Of a stretch of DNA of 64,000 bases, positions 13,604 through 25,977 are shown one piece after another. Made by a program: the position numbers and the translations under genes. How positions within the stretch are numbered: the stretch's first letter is position 1; the number at the start of each line of letters is the position of its first letter. Source of the DNA: Eremomyces bilateralis CBS 781.70. Taxonomy: Eukaryota > Ascomycota > Dothideomycetes > Eremomycetales > Eremomycetaceae. Location: positions 1,248,995 to 1,312,994 of the forward strand of contig NW_022985070.1 in assembly GCF_010015585.1 (NCBI RefSeq). Reading direction: 5' to 3'. The notes below the pieces were generated by a model. That model was not told the origin of the DNA and ran no database searches. It was given only the letters and a program-made list of their open reading frames with translations.

Positions 13604-14677
13604 TGTCGGCTGATCAACCTCCGGAGCAATGGTGCTACAGAAGGGGGGGACGACCAGGAACGGAGGGCCTTGAGAGAGGTTTTATCGTGGAGATAAGTTG
13701 GGAGGGGAGAGGAACCAGGTATTTCACAGTTCACAGCGAGGGAAGTGAAACGAAGCTCCACGTGTAGATCAGGCAGCAAGATTATTTCATGGAACCAGGA
13801 GCTTACATGTGGAAAGGAGGGAGCTCGGCCAATGATAGGCCGGCATAGGTGTCGTATCACTCCTATTGTTCCCCTGCACACTTGCAGTGGCATGCACATC
13901 AGATTACACTACCCATGCCCCACTGACAGGATCCAGCTATTAATCAATTAATAGGAGCAGTTCATCTTTATCACAACCTCAGCCGTCAGAAGCACACCAG
14001 TGGCCGATACTATGTAATGTGATTATACCTCCGTATATCGGACGTTAATGCCATGCATCTCCCAACTCCTATTGAGCGTGAGGTTCGAGTATTGACAACG
14101 AAATCACGGAATACCCACATTGGAGATTGGAACCTGACTCGGGTTAAGAGCTGGACGGTTTTGCGTATCAGAGAGCGGACCATATGGCGAACCTATACAC
14201 AATTTCAAGGTAGGTGGTGTGAAAGCGATAGAATCGTATTTTGGGGTTTAATTCCGTTCAAAGCAGCTCTGAACTTCAAATTAATCTATTGGCAAATCTG
14301 CCTTCAAATCCTAACCTCGTACACTTGGTTCATAGGAATGTAGAACAAGAACCCTTGCTCTAAGCTGCCAAACTCAAGACATGACTTGAGAAACCATCTC
14401 GACCGTTGTTCGGACGTGTGCCACCATGTTCAAGCCCGTTTGAACTCCCTTCACTCGACCGAAGAGTGGAATGCTAATGAATCTATGAAACCCGAAAGTG
14501 GTGAGGGTTGGCCACAGCGCTGAGCTTTGGTATGAGTTGAGAGCTGGATCCTCCCGGATCAATTACTTCGCTGCAAAAAACAATCTAAGCATGCGAAAGC
14601 CGAACTCCGAAACAAACAATGCAGAGGAAACAACAGGAGCTAAAATCCTGGGGGACGGGACAGCGGGTATTCTGCTC
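13604..14677. other. Intergenic: methyltransferase promoter and MFS 3' side
   Basis: No coding frame with family features. One CACGTG-like site (CCACGTGTAG, near 13760) lies about 160 bp upstream of the methyltransferase start. The remainder is AT-rich with scattered stops. Confidence 0.6.
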
Positions 14678-16645
14678 CTAAGCACCGCCGCCCATCTCGA
14701 TATTTTTGCCCTTGACGGACTTCCACTCAACGAACGCAGCACCGACTATGCTGAAAACAGCCATAGCGACGCTCACGTACCAGGTTTGCGTCAGAGCGGA
14801 AGAGTAAGCCTCCAGAACCGGGGCCAGAAGCGCCTCGTTGAAATTTCGGACGGCAGACTGCAGGTCCGTCGCTCCGACACTGACGACCAGCTTCGGATCG
14901 ATGCCGGGAACGCTTGCTAGGTTCTTGAACAGCTGGTTGGTGAACACGTTCTGACCCACGGAGACGAAGAGGGCGCCGCCGAGCATTTGCGCGAACATCA
15001 TCAGCGCGGTCGCGATGGGGATGTCGGGCCCGGGAAGGCTGGCTTGCACGGCAATCAAAGTCTGCTGCATCCCAAAGCCGACGCCGAAACCGAATAGCAC
15101 TTGATAGCCGATCCAGGCGGGATGGGCGGTATGAGGGGTAAACGTGGTCAGCATTCCCGCGCCAACCGCCATGAGGATGGACGACAAGAACATGAAGGGG
15201 GTGTAGTAACCGACGACGGTGACAAGGATGCCGGCTATGATGGAGAAGAGTACGAGGGAAAGAACCATCGGGATATTCATAATGCCCGATTTGACAGCGG
15301 AGACTCCCTTGATGGCTTGGAAGTAGATCGGGACCTATAACTGCGTCAGTATGTCGTCGGACCCTTTCGAGAGAACCAAATGCTCACATAAAAGATCAGG
15401 ATGAAGAACGACGCGCCGAGACAGCCGCCAAACAAGGCCGAGCCCCACACATTCCGGTTCTTGAAAACGCGGGGTGGAATCGTGGCCCGTTCCTGCTTCC
15501 AGAACTGAATGCCGACAAAAGCAGCTATCAGGAGTGCGAACAGGATGAAAAGAACGATGATGCGGGCGTTGCCCCAATTATACTCGCTCCCTCCCCACTG
15601 CAGCGCCAACAGAAGACAAATGATTCCCGGCAAGAAAACCGCTGTGCCTTCGAGGTCGAGATTCCTCACCTTGCCGCGGAAAGTGGGTTCAACTTTGGCG
15701 CGGGGCGGCGACTTGAAGAAGACGAAGATAAACATGGCGGTGACAGCGCCGAACGGCAGATTGATATAGAAACACCATCTCCAAGTCAAATTGTCCGTGA
15801 AGGCTCCACCCATCCTATCGCCGGTTAGTTACCAATACGCGCTCAATTGCCCCGCGACAGATCAGTTGTACGTACAATGGTCCTGCAACGCTGGCAATGC
15901 CAAACACGCCGCCGATAAAGCCGGTGTAGGTCGGGCGCTGGCGCAGGGGCACCGAAGCCGCAACAATCAAGATCGAACCGGAGAAGATGCCCGCGCCGCC
16001 CAAGCCCGCGATGGCTCGCCCGATGATGAGTGCGGTGGAATTCGGAGCAACGCCGCAAATCAAGCTGCCTAGTTCAAAGATGAAGAGGGCGGTCATGTAG
16101 GTCCATTTTATGCTGTAAAACGTGTAGAGCTTCCCGAAGATGAGCTGGAAGGAGCACGAGGCGAGGAGATACGATGATCCGTACCAGCCGATATCATCTA
16201 AGGAGCTGAAATCGGTCGTGATCTTGGGGATTGCGGTTGCAATGATTGTATTATCTGTACCACGCGGTCAGTAACAGGATATCAGACGTTCGCATTGGGC
16301 GACGGCATTACCTAGGGCCATGCAGAATACAGCTAAGCAGAGCGCAATTGTGATCAGGCCGAGCTTCCAACTGGTCGGATACTCCACCTCGTCATCCGAA
16401 GGCAGGGCGTTCTCGGCGACGTCGCCCTTCACCTCCACCTCCGCGGTGTCCTTCGATGGTACCACGGCGGTTGGTGGGGCAGAGGTGTCGGGGCCAGATT
16501 CGGATTTGGAGTCTGTTGCGACGTTGACATCCTTGTCGATGACAGAAGGAGTTTGGCTGGGGGGCACGATGGTGGTTGCTGTTGAGCCCGCCATAGTATG
16601 AGAGCTCGGAGGGCGAAGGGCCTCTTTTCCTTCTGGTTGACCCAT
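14678..16645 (-). CDS. MFS multidrug-type efflux transporter (14-span DHA family)
   Basis: Predicted plasma-membrane drug:H+ antiporter of the major facilitator superfamily. Four exons: 16312-16645, 15876-16254, 15388-15814 and 14678-15334; introns of 57, 61 and 53 nt. The total is 1797 nt, 598 residues. About 110 polar residues precede the first span ([19 protein letters not shown]). Family motifs: [12 protein letters not shown] in span 1, [10 protein letters not shown] (antiporter motif) and [12 protein letters not shown]. The loop [16 protein letters not shown] and the segment [20 protein letters not shown] are also typical. The start at 16645 (MGQPEGKE) is the first ATG giving a plausible N-terminus; an in-frame upstream codon would add a non-conserved stretch. 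Substrate cannot be told from sequence. It is not in an evident metabolite cluster, although it lies on the same strand as the sphingolipid enzyme. Confidence 0.9.
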
Positions 16646-19641
16646 GTGATGGATGTGTGAAGATCGTGAAAGACGAAAACAAATTCGCAAGGTCGTGGGG
16701 TTTCGAAGCTTGAACTGGAATGGAATTTGGAAAATGCTTGACAGTAATGAAATAAAGGGATTAGGCAACAATAATAAAAGATGCGGCGGACAAAATCACG
16801 GACGCTGCCCAAGAAAGAATCTCAAAGAAAGATCCAGAGGAAGCACGGAGAAGAAGAAATAGGTAAACCGGAATTAATGATAACTCTTCTATGTCCGGTT
16901 GTTTGACGGATTGGCTCTAAATTCCAAGGACGCCAGCGTGGACGCGGAATTGTGAATCACAGATCGCCCTCTCTTGGTTGATATTGTCAAGGCCTCGTAT
17001 TCAACAGGGGGGAACCTCACCCAGAGTCGCCCCAATTCACTAATTAGCCCTAGCATGCCGCAAGGAGAGTACCAAAACGTAGACACTAACTAAAAAGTTC
17101 TTACTATGGCTTTCATGTGGTCCGTTCATACGACCTTAATTCACCATTTCACCCATGACACAGTGCAGAAGGTCTCCTCTCCCCGATCCCCGTCTCCCGA
17201 CTCGGTACATGGTGTTCTGGCCATCTGGCCGATAAGCGATAACTCGTTCGTTCGGGTATGACTGGCTCGTTAAGATTTTGAAGCTTTCTGCTGGTTGGCC
17301 AGACTCTGAATTACAGCCCCTGGTGAATGGCGACTGGTGTTGACTTCCCGAATCATTTTGATACCTGGGGCGGCTTGGGGCAGACGATGTCGTCAAAAGT
17401 GATCAAACTGATCCATTCCACAACCTCAGGGGTAGCCCTAATAGACCTGTATTCTCAACATCGCCTTGATGATTCCCATTCTGTTTGTGCAGTTCGGGGA
17501 GACGCAGCTTCAACGCTTCCGTCCTTGGTCTTGGTATACAGTCAACGATTGATGACGACAACCTGGCTGGCCATTTCACCTTTCAAGACATCCGACGCTC
17601 GCTCAAAGTTCAAACAGCAGGAAGGCTACGAATCAGAATCAGGCCGTCGATTGGATGAGCGCGTCGCTTGTGACGGGGAAAAAGAAATAAAGATTATTGC
17701 TTGCCCAGGTTCGTTTGTCGCCTTGTCGGTGACACGGCGAGACCGTCAGTCCGTTAGTCGGGAGATTCTAGGACCGCTGTTCGTATTGTCCCGCTGTCCG
17801 CGTCAAAGCGTCTGCGATCCGATCCTGGATTCCTGGTGGGGGTCGGGTTCTGATGCGTGAGCTATGACTGTGTAATTGAAACTGTAAAGAGCTGATGCAA
17901 ATAGAAATGCAATCATCCGTTCTGCCTTTGAGTGGAGGGCTTGAAGTGACGTATCTCCAAATGCAACATACCGGACGAGACGGATTCCGCAAACTCCGTC
18001 AGTGTTTCCTCTCTCTTTCTCGCAGGATCGGCCAGAATCCAGAGTAATCTCAGTGATGCATCTAGATTCTAGCATCGTGCATTCGTCTTGACCGTTGGCA
18101 GTTCAGCTGTCAGCCCTTCAGGTCAAAAAGCATTGACAAAGGGAGATTAATATTGGATGCCTCGGGGTCGTCACTCGTCAATTATTATTTAATTATGGGC
18201 ATCTAGTGAGCGGGTCGGTCCATGACTCCAGTTTACTATAATTCTATTCCTAGCATAACCACCGGCCAAGCTGGACAGATTACAGATTTGATACAGAAAG
18301 ACGAGACCATATCACCAGTCCATAATCCATATGCGGTCCAGGTGCGCCACCTCCAAAAACTCCATGTAGGACGTCACCCAACACATATGAATGACTCAAC
18401 GGTCTGGTTGGGCCGGGGATCGGAGCGATAGGGTGCCGCATCACCAACCAGCCGCCGGTGCCCGAGATCTCCGCCTCCCGAACTCTCCCGAATGCTTTTC
18501 GTCTTCAACAACATTCCATTTCATACCCATTCACCGCCCATCAAACATCAAACTCTGTCTAGAATACTCAGCAGTGTATCAGCAACTCAGCATCAAATCC
18601 GCAATCCGAGCCTTGCAACATGATCCCACGGTCATGTAAATGCACATAGTGCTACAGAATCGCCTGCAAATCCAATCCACAAGCAACCTACCAGTCTACC
18701 ACTTACTGTCCCAGACTCCTGGTGCAGCTGTAGCAGCGTGATAGTCATAGTGATGGCTGCAGTGGCAGTTAAGACTTATGAGATATGTTAACCAGACAGC
18801 TCCAGCCAGGCAACTTGACTGTGGACACCGGACATCAGGACACAGCAGCAGACCAGGCTCCATGTCACGTCCCGCTTTATTGTTTCACCACCAGCCGTCC
18901 CATTCCAAGTCGCTTGTTATGGGACAATGAGTCGTCCAGTCGTTTGATCGTGCCTTGTTTTGGAGGTTTTCGCGTCGCTATACTCGCCAACCAGAACTCA
19001 GCACTCGACAAAATCATCCTGATTTGAGGCTTGAATTCTGTATCGGTAGGCTCTAATTAATGCAATCATGTTGACCTAAGAATTAAGATGGCTTCCTACT
19101 TCCGGCTTCCAGGCACGTCATTCAGCCTTCAGGTATCCTTGCTCAAATGCCCAATGCCTGTTGTGCCAACTGCCAACGTCCAACTGCCAACTCCCAATGC
19201 TTGTGTTGATGAAACCACTCCACTCGTCTTCGTTTAATATTACGATGTGCTAACTCTTTCGTGCTTCTCTTCAACCCAATTCCTGGGTTTCGACTTTGAA
19301 GTGTTGAATTCTTATTACCTCTCCTAATCTATGGCTCGTATCTCTCGTCTGGGGTGTTGTGTGGGGAAGTTGCCTCGCGTTTGTGCAAAGTAAACACTCC
19401 GAAGGAAGCATTCCCTCACAGCTTGCCCTTTGCTTCCTCAATGCAGGTTGCTTCATGGAGCCATTGACTTGGCTTCATAGTTGAGCAAGCTTTCATTTCA
19501 CCGGGACGCCCCATTCGCTGTACAAGTCCTTCGTTTCGATATCTGAGTTGCGTCAGTCAGAGCTGTTTACACCAGCGCTCAGCTCCCAAGCGCAGAAGAT
19601 CAGCCTCTTCTGGAACCTTGCAGGACATCCATTCCAAAAAC
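16646..19641. other. Long gene-free divergent promoter region
   Basis: Three kilobases between a minus-strand transporter and a plus-strand gene. Open frames here (longest 177 codons at 17327-17860) show no domain, no hydrophobic pattern and poor codon structure, so I do not call them. Nothing resembling tRNA, transposon ends or long repeats was seen. Probably two promoters with long leaders, or a gene too diverged to recognise. Confidence 0.5.
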
Positions 19642-22600
19642 ATGGGGAACGAACAGTCAACACAGACTGCTCGGGTGCCGAATCGTCTCTCCAAGCCAAG
19701 GACAAATACCAATGGGTCTTCGACCAGCTTGCGACTTTCTCCATCGACACGGGACCTATCGACACACTCTCCTTCTAAATCCTCCTTGAGACTGGAAGCT
19801 ATCAATGAGGAGCACATTGGGCTCTCCACCTATGGAGAATCAAGAAGTCGACAAACGACGCGCCAGCAACTGAGAACCGAATTATTCGATCCGAGAGACC
19901 ATCGAGAACCCCGTCCGGGGGCCGAAGACACCCTTGGCGACCTTGTCGGCACTGCTCGAGACCGGCTGTCGGTATCGAGGTCAACTTCGCTCTTGGTGCA
20001 GAATCGAACCGCTCGAGGATCGACGACGAGACTCGGCGCGTCCACAGCGGCCTCTCAAACTTCCTTGGTTTCTGAACCGTTCAACATGGACCTTGAAACT
20101 GCTGTGGACGTAGTTCAAGACTCTCGGAAGAGTGCGGCCCCGCAAGGTGTACAAGTTCTTGGTACGTACGACCATAGGCATCGTGTGATTGGAGACATAA
20201 CCTAACACTAAGTTCTAGAGGACCAGCTACCCCCGATTGGGTCGCACGATGATATTTCTCCGACTCGTCCACAGGACAGGATGGATCCAGTAACAGCAAA
20301 GCTGATAAGGAGACGCTCGTTCGCTATTCCGGGAAAGGCTACCCGAATGCAATCGTTGGATGGGCCAGGGAGTGTCAAAATGAAACTGCGACTAGGCAAA
20401 AGGCACACATTTCAGTTTGACCACGCCCCTTTCGGGCATAGGGACAGAGAAAGGATGACAGCGCCTTGGCTCGAGCCACACCGAGTCCAAACGCCCAGTG
20501 AAATGGAGTATTCCCACCTGGGGGCGCTTAAACGGGGTTCCCTATTCGTCACGAACGGTGCTGCATCCCCCGATCCGAGTGTAAAATCGAGGGTCTTGAC
20601 TCCCGAGAAACTTCCTTCTCTGGGACCGAGCGATGAGGATTATTTCACCGCATCTGAAGGGCATACAACCGGAGACGAGTTTGATGGACAGGTAATGCTC
20701 CAACAGCGGCGTCGAAATCAACACCGGCGCCGTGCAAGCAGTCCGTTAAAGCAGGATATATCTATCAACAGTGGCCTTACGCAGAGGTTAGAGCGGTCCT
20801 CCACCTCTCCTAGTGCTCGGTTCCAGTCCTCTGTTGGAGGAACTTCTTTCGTAGACGGCTACAGATCGGAGATCTCGTCAGATTCCTTTAGTGGCTCGCC
20901 GAAATATGAGAGGGTGGCCACTCCTCAGCAAGAGAACTCCCTTGCCGATGATCCCGAAACGTGTAACGAGCCTAACGGCGAGGTCATGTTGGGCTATGAT
21001 AACTCCGCACATCATCATAGTAGGGACGATGAGCCGTCATCCGCACCGAGTACTTCACTTATAACCGAAGAAGGAAGCAACCGCGAACTCAATAGAGGAG
21101 ATAGTGGGAAAAGTACCGAAACTAACGCCGACTCAGGATATGCTTCAGGGGGTAGTATCCTAGGTGTCGCCGACTCGAAATCCAGAAACAAGGACTACTT
21201 CGAGTATCAGAAGTCGATTTCGAACCGGCTCAATGACCAGCATTCATGGAGACCTGATCGCGAGGAAAGCCTAGCACAGGCTGATGCCATTCACCAAATG
21301 ACGGAGCACCCGGGGATTCCTGCCGATTATGCTGTGCAACCAAACCACAGTGCGTCTCCAGAGGATGACATAATCGAATCGATTGAGCATGGTTATGAGC
21401 CGCTCAGACTCCATAGGCCATCAGTGCTCCGCTCTGCGTCCTGGAAGAAAGCCTTCCGGAAAAGCTACAGGATTTCCGCCGAGCCGGCTCCAACGGTTGC
21501 AGTCGAAGCAAAAAGAGAACAAGGTAACCAGCCATCCGTGCCGAAGCAGAAGATATTGCAAAAGGCTAGGTCCCAGGTCCTGGAGCCGACCAATCTCCAT
21601 CTAGGACATGACTATTCTCGCGATGCTATCCCATCCGTACCGAAGGAGGTCAGGGCCAGCTTTGCGAGGCGTCTAAGTGCATCGCCAGGGATGGGATTTT
21701 TATGCCGCACGTACGATTCGACCGCACATACCGATGTGCACGAGATTCGACGGAGTGCGTCACCGTTTAATATGCCGATCCGTTTTCCCTCGCCTTCGCC
21801 CTCCGTGGAATCGGGTTACGATATGCGGGAGGACATCCCGGAGCCGCCAGATCGCCCTCCTCATCGCTATCTAGGTCGGATGCTGAGCGTGAAAGCGGAG
21901 AAGCTCATGAGAAGGAAGTCATATGGTGCAGTGGAGCGCCGTCGGTCGAACCGACTCTCATCCATGGAAACCGAATATGCGGATGTCGCGGACTTCGGTA
22001 CGGTTGCGCACTCCCTTGGCGCATCTCCATATGATGTCGCGTCCTTGCCGCCCGCTGCCCGAAACCATCCTCGCCCGTTAGCTTCGCATCCAACGCACCC
22101 ACACCAACTCGGTTCGGCCATGGCTCGGCCTCGCTCGATGGTCGAAATGAATGCGAGGGTCGCGTCCGAGTTTGCAAGGTTGCGAAGCCGGGAACGGGCC
22201 GCTCCGATCGGTCGGAATGCAAACCGTCCTCGGAGCTTTCACGACGCTGGTGCACACTCGAGTGTTGGCAGCTCTTATTACGCCCAGGATCCAACCCCGC
22301 CTGTGCCACCCCTTCCCGGTCCATACAGCTGTGGTAATGACATGTATCCGAAGACAAATCTCGCGGTTCCAAAGGGAAATACACATGTGGCATCGCAATA
22401 TCGACCCAGCGGCCGCCCGTCGCCATCACGACTGTGGTCCCCGAACCCCTGGGTGGTACCTCACGACGCCCACCTCCCTACTTCCGTTGCAGGGCACTCA
22501 AAACGACCACATCCGCCTGCGGAAGCGCACATTCTACCGTCATGGGACCAGCATTCGGAGCACCGGCAACAGTACCGGAAGCATCTTCCATCGACACGGC

Positions 22601-23061
22601 ACCCTACCCGCAGCCCCTTGCCAAGTCCATCTCTTTCTTCCGAAGGCGCGGCGTTCGAACCGTATCCTTCGCGACGTCGGTCACACCACGAAGATTCCCG
22701 GCATGTCATTCCGCCCACCCTCTCAGGCGGCACACACAAGGCAACGCTCAGTCCGTACGATGAGCGTAGCGATCGTCGGAACCCCGATGCACGCTCGCGT
22801 GCTCGTTCCCGCGCTCGATCGCCGAAGCCAGGTTCCATGGAGCGGGCACCGTCACTGTCGCCCCACGGATTCGGGATGGCCGATCGGTATTCCGGCGGGC
22901 TGGACTACGGGTACGAACCGGGTTATGGGGTGGGCGGGAGTGCGGGAACCAGGGGGTCTCCGGGGGTGAGTGAAGCGTCGCGGAAGAGTCGGGGGTACAT
23001 GCAGGATTACGGTGTAGATTTGAGCGACGTGCCGGTTGCGATCTACTACGGCGGGCGATGA
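19642..23061 (+). CDS. Large disordered protein with N-myristoylation signal
   Basis: I do not recognise a named family. Two exons: 19642-20161 and 20219-23061, intron 20162-20218 (57 nt, donor GTACGT, acceptor TTCTAG, phase 1), giving 1120 residues. The N-terminus MGNEQST fits the N-myristoyltransferase rule (Gly2, Ser6) and is followed by a basic, serine-rich stretch, which suggests lipid-anchored membrane association. No transmembrane span is visible. Most of the protein is Ser/Pro/Arg-rich and looks disordered. Short blocks stand out: MKLRLGKRHTFQF, SDEDYFTASEGHTTGDEF, RMLSVKAEKLMRRKSYGAVE and the C-terminal YMQDYGVDLSDVPVAIYYGG. These read like docking or phosphorylation motifs; that is inference. 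The ATG at 19642 is chosen because it creates the myristoylation signal and the upstream frame has no ATG. Confidence 0.8.
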
Positions 23062-24092
23062 GGACTGACGAGGCTGAAGGCTCTACTTGACGATGGGAAT
23101 ACTGGAGCGCTGCTTAGAAGCGGGACACGAAGCATGACGGCATGCACCTTGTACAATACCTTGTAAATATGACGAACTAAATGAGTAAATTGTGTCTGAT
23201 GCATCTATTATTTCTTGGCCTCGGTGCAACCTTCCCCGCCTGCGACTGGTCTTGCATGTGAATGAAATGCTTGTTAATCGAAAGAATCCAAATAACGCAA
23301 AGAATCCTCGCCGAGTCTTATGGTTGTTTGTCAGTGGCCGTAATATGTTGGTCGTGTTTGTGTTGCTTTTGTGCTTGTGTTGCTTGCGTTGCTTGCGTTG
23401 CCGGATGACGACGTGTTCATGTAAACTAAAGGACGTGCTTGGGTTACCTCCGTACCAGTTACCACTACCATACCACCAAACATAAACCACGATAGAATCC
23501 AAACGTGCCGTAAACCTGCTGGGTACTTATTAGCTGAAACTATGTTCGGAACAACATTAGAAATTTAAGCCAGTTAAGATTAATCCGGATATGGCATCCG
23601 TAATTTGACGCCATTCCCCCACGAAGCCGCGGGTGGATCACCCATTGGTCGGCTGTTTTCGCTCAACTCAGTCCCCAGCATGTAAATCCGCTAATTCCTC
23701 CGAATTCCTCCACAATCCCCTCTAAGAAAATCTCGCCTGCAAACAGTCCGTCAGCCATCTCTTCCTCCGCCATCCTACACATCCGCCCCTCGTCTTCATT
23801 GTTCCCCTCGCTCCCCACGTTCTGCACCAGTCAATGTCTCTCCGGGACCTTTGACGATCCGGTCCTTACTGAATATTTTCATCCCGTTCTACCGTTACCT
23901 TCGATTGCAAATTGAGCTCGGCGTCCCGCCTCCCGCCTCCCGCGCCCTATGTTTAACTCCCGTACCACCTCCTAATTCTCCGAGCAGAACCCGGCGTATA
24001 CCCCCCCATCGACTGGACTGTGTCCTGCATCGTAGACCATCCAACCTGTGGTTCAGGTATAGAGCGATAGACGGGGATTGCACACGGCCACG
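23062..24092. other. Intergenic: 3' side of disordered-protein gene and Izh3-like leader
   Basis: No gene. A GTTGCTT-rich tandem stretch lies at about 23361-23402 in the likely 3' untranslated region. The right part is pyrimidine-rich (CCTCCCG repeats near 23926-23945) and contains two tiny upstream ORFs, listed separately. Confidence 0.6.
23835..23975 (+). promoter_or_regulatory. Two short upstream ORFs before the PAQR gene
   Basis: An ATG at 23835 opens a six-codon frame ending with TGA at 23853-23855. A second ATG at 23949 opens an eight-codon frame ending with TAA at 23973-23975. Both precede the main ATG at 24093. If the transcript starts upstream of 23835 they could lower or condition translation. 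The transcript start is not known. Confidence 0.35.
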
Positions 24093-25663
24093 ATGACCAT
24101 CGCCTGCACTTCGGCGGTGGTGGTGGAGTCGTACGAAGAGCCGGCTTTCGGGACGAGCAGTGCGCTGGATGCACCGCGACCTAGGGCAAGGAGGAGGAGA
24201 CATTCATCCTACCACCCGATGCCTTTCGGGATCGAACCGGATAACGTTCAGGTTCTAGTACGTCACGGGTTTCCCGTTCTTAGAGGCGGAGTTCTGGTGG
24301 CGGGCACAATGGCTAACCCTCTCAGATCGATCGCTTCCTCGCCGAACTCAGCCGGCGTCTCGACTTATTGGAATGCTACGGGCAATTGCAGCTGGATTCC
24401 TCCATTGAACGCGCATATTCGACCCTAGTCACGGTCCGCGATGCATGCACGGCGACAATGGACGACTCCCGTCGGCAAGCTCGCATCCTGGTGGAGACCC
24501 TGGAGTCCACCTACCATGAACGATATAATGAAGCGCTCGCCACCAAGGAGACTCTCGAGGCCAAAGCGCAGGAAGGGGTCCACCTGCTAGAAGGACTACT
24601 TGCTGAGTTCGAATCGCGAGCATATGCGGTCCGGAACGCCGGATTTTCCATGGTCAACCAGGACCGCGTCGGGGAAGCATGGCGGCACGTCGATTCCACG
24701 ATGCAGTCGGCTCGGGAGACCGTCGACGAGGGCATTGCCAAAGCGTGGCGTGCGAAGGAGCACCTGCAGGGGAGCATCGAGGCGGCCGTCGAACGAGCCC
24801 TCACTCTGGCCCGCAGCCACGGTCACATCACTTACAGCGACTTGCCAGAACCATGGCGAGTCAACCCGCACATTCATGGGGGCTACCGCTTCCACAGCAA
24901 GGTGCTGGAATGCGTACGGTCCACCCTCTCCTTCCACAACGAGCTGGTGAATATCTGGTCCCACTTCATTGGGTTCTTCCTCGTGGCGACCGTGGCACTC
25001 TATTTCTATCCCCTATCCAAGGCATTCCCGCACTCGACCTGGAGCGACGTCGCCGTCGCCTCCATGTTCTTCCTCGCCGCCACCAAGTGCCTGATCTGCA
25101 GCACCATCTACCACACCTTTAACTGCATCAGCTCCCACAAGCTGCTCGCCCGCTTCGCCTGCGTCGACTACACCGGCATCTCCCTCCTCGTCGCCGCCTC
25201 CATCCTGACCAGCGAGTACACCGCCTTCTACTGCGAGCCCGTCGCCCGCTGGTCGTACATGCTCTCCACCGCCGTCCTCGGCCTCGCCGGAACCATCCTC
25301 CCCTGGCACCCGACCTTTAACCGCAACGAGCTGGCTTGGGTGCGCGTCCTCTTCTACTCCTCCCTGGCCTGCACAGGGTTTTTTCCCGCCATCCACATCG
25401 CCCTCACCCGCGGCGCCAGGTGGGCGCTGTATTTCTACGGGCCGTTGTCCACCAGCCTGGCCGCGTACCTGGCGGGAGCGATCTTGTACGCGGCGAAGAT
25501 CCCGGAGCGATTCTGGCCGGGCACGTTCGATTACCTTGGCGCCAGTCATAATATTTGGCATATCGCTGTGGTGTGCGGCATCATGGCTCACTACGCGGCC
25601 ATGGTGGGGTTTTTCGAAAAGGCATTTCAACGGGTGCAAGATGGGACCTGCTCAAGTTTCTGA
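24093..25663 (+). CDS. izh3: PAQR/haemolysin-III family membrane receptor, Izh3-like
   Basis: Seven-span membrane protein of the adiponectin-receptor/Izh family, linked in yeast to zinc and lipid homeostasis. Two exons: 24093-24257 and 24326-25663. The intron 24258-24325 (68 nt, donor GTACGT, branch GGCTAACCC) joins in phase 0 to read VQVL-IDRFLAEL; total 500 residues. The first 235 residues are soluble, with a helical stretch that probably forms a coiled coil (around 85-150). The PAQR core begins near residue 230 with NPHIHGGYRF and HNELVNIWSHFIGFF. It then shows STIYHTFNC (first metal His), FACVDYTGISLLV, and SHNIWHIAVVCG with the paired His. The long N-terminal soluble part is the Izh3 hallmark, unlike Izh1/2/4. 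The membrane part is strongly biased to C-ending codons, which explains long antisense frames there. Confidence 0.9.
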
Positions 25664-25977
25664 ACGGAACAGGTTAATGTGGATATATGTGCAGTCATAT
25701 CTTGTTATGTTTAATACTTTACGAATCACGGATACCGCATGGAGCATATGATTGATGATTTTTAAGCATGAGCAATACCGCTCCATCGGCATAGAAGAAC
25801 GATGGGTTCTCTCCCCCAATGTACAGATGGAACAACGGCTCCGTTGGGATCCTTTTTGGATGATTCATGGATTCCATTGCCCTATCCTTTTATGCAGTGA
25901 ACACCATGCAACCGTGACCTGGGGTGGTAAAATTCCTCCCCATGTTTCAGAAATCGAACGAACAACGATCCACCCAT
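25664..25977. other. Convergent 3' ends
   Basis: The 314 bases between the PAQR gene and the RPS19 gene, which face each other. No coding signal; both 3' untranslated regions must lie here. Confidence 0.7.

Noticed and set aside
17327-17860. 177-codon plus-strand frame in the gap before the disordered-protein gene
   Set aside because: No domain, no hydrophobic or helical pattern, overlapping frames on the other strand, and no splice partners; looks like chance.
21905-22969. Long minus- and plus-strand frames inside the disordered-protein gene
   Set aside because: Shadows of the GC-rich exon; they lack a start context and motifs, while the main frame runs through uninterrupted.
25013-25639. 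208-codon minus-strand frame inside the PAQR gene
   Set aside because: Gly/Glu/Asp-rich shadow caused by the C-ending codon bias of the real gene on the plus strand.
24368-25663. Taking the PAQR protein to start inside the second exon
   Set aside because: That frame opens only with TTG; a first exon at 24093-24257 with good splice signals supplies an ATG and the family-like N-terminus.
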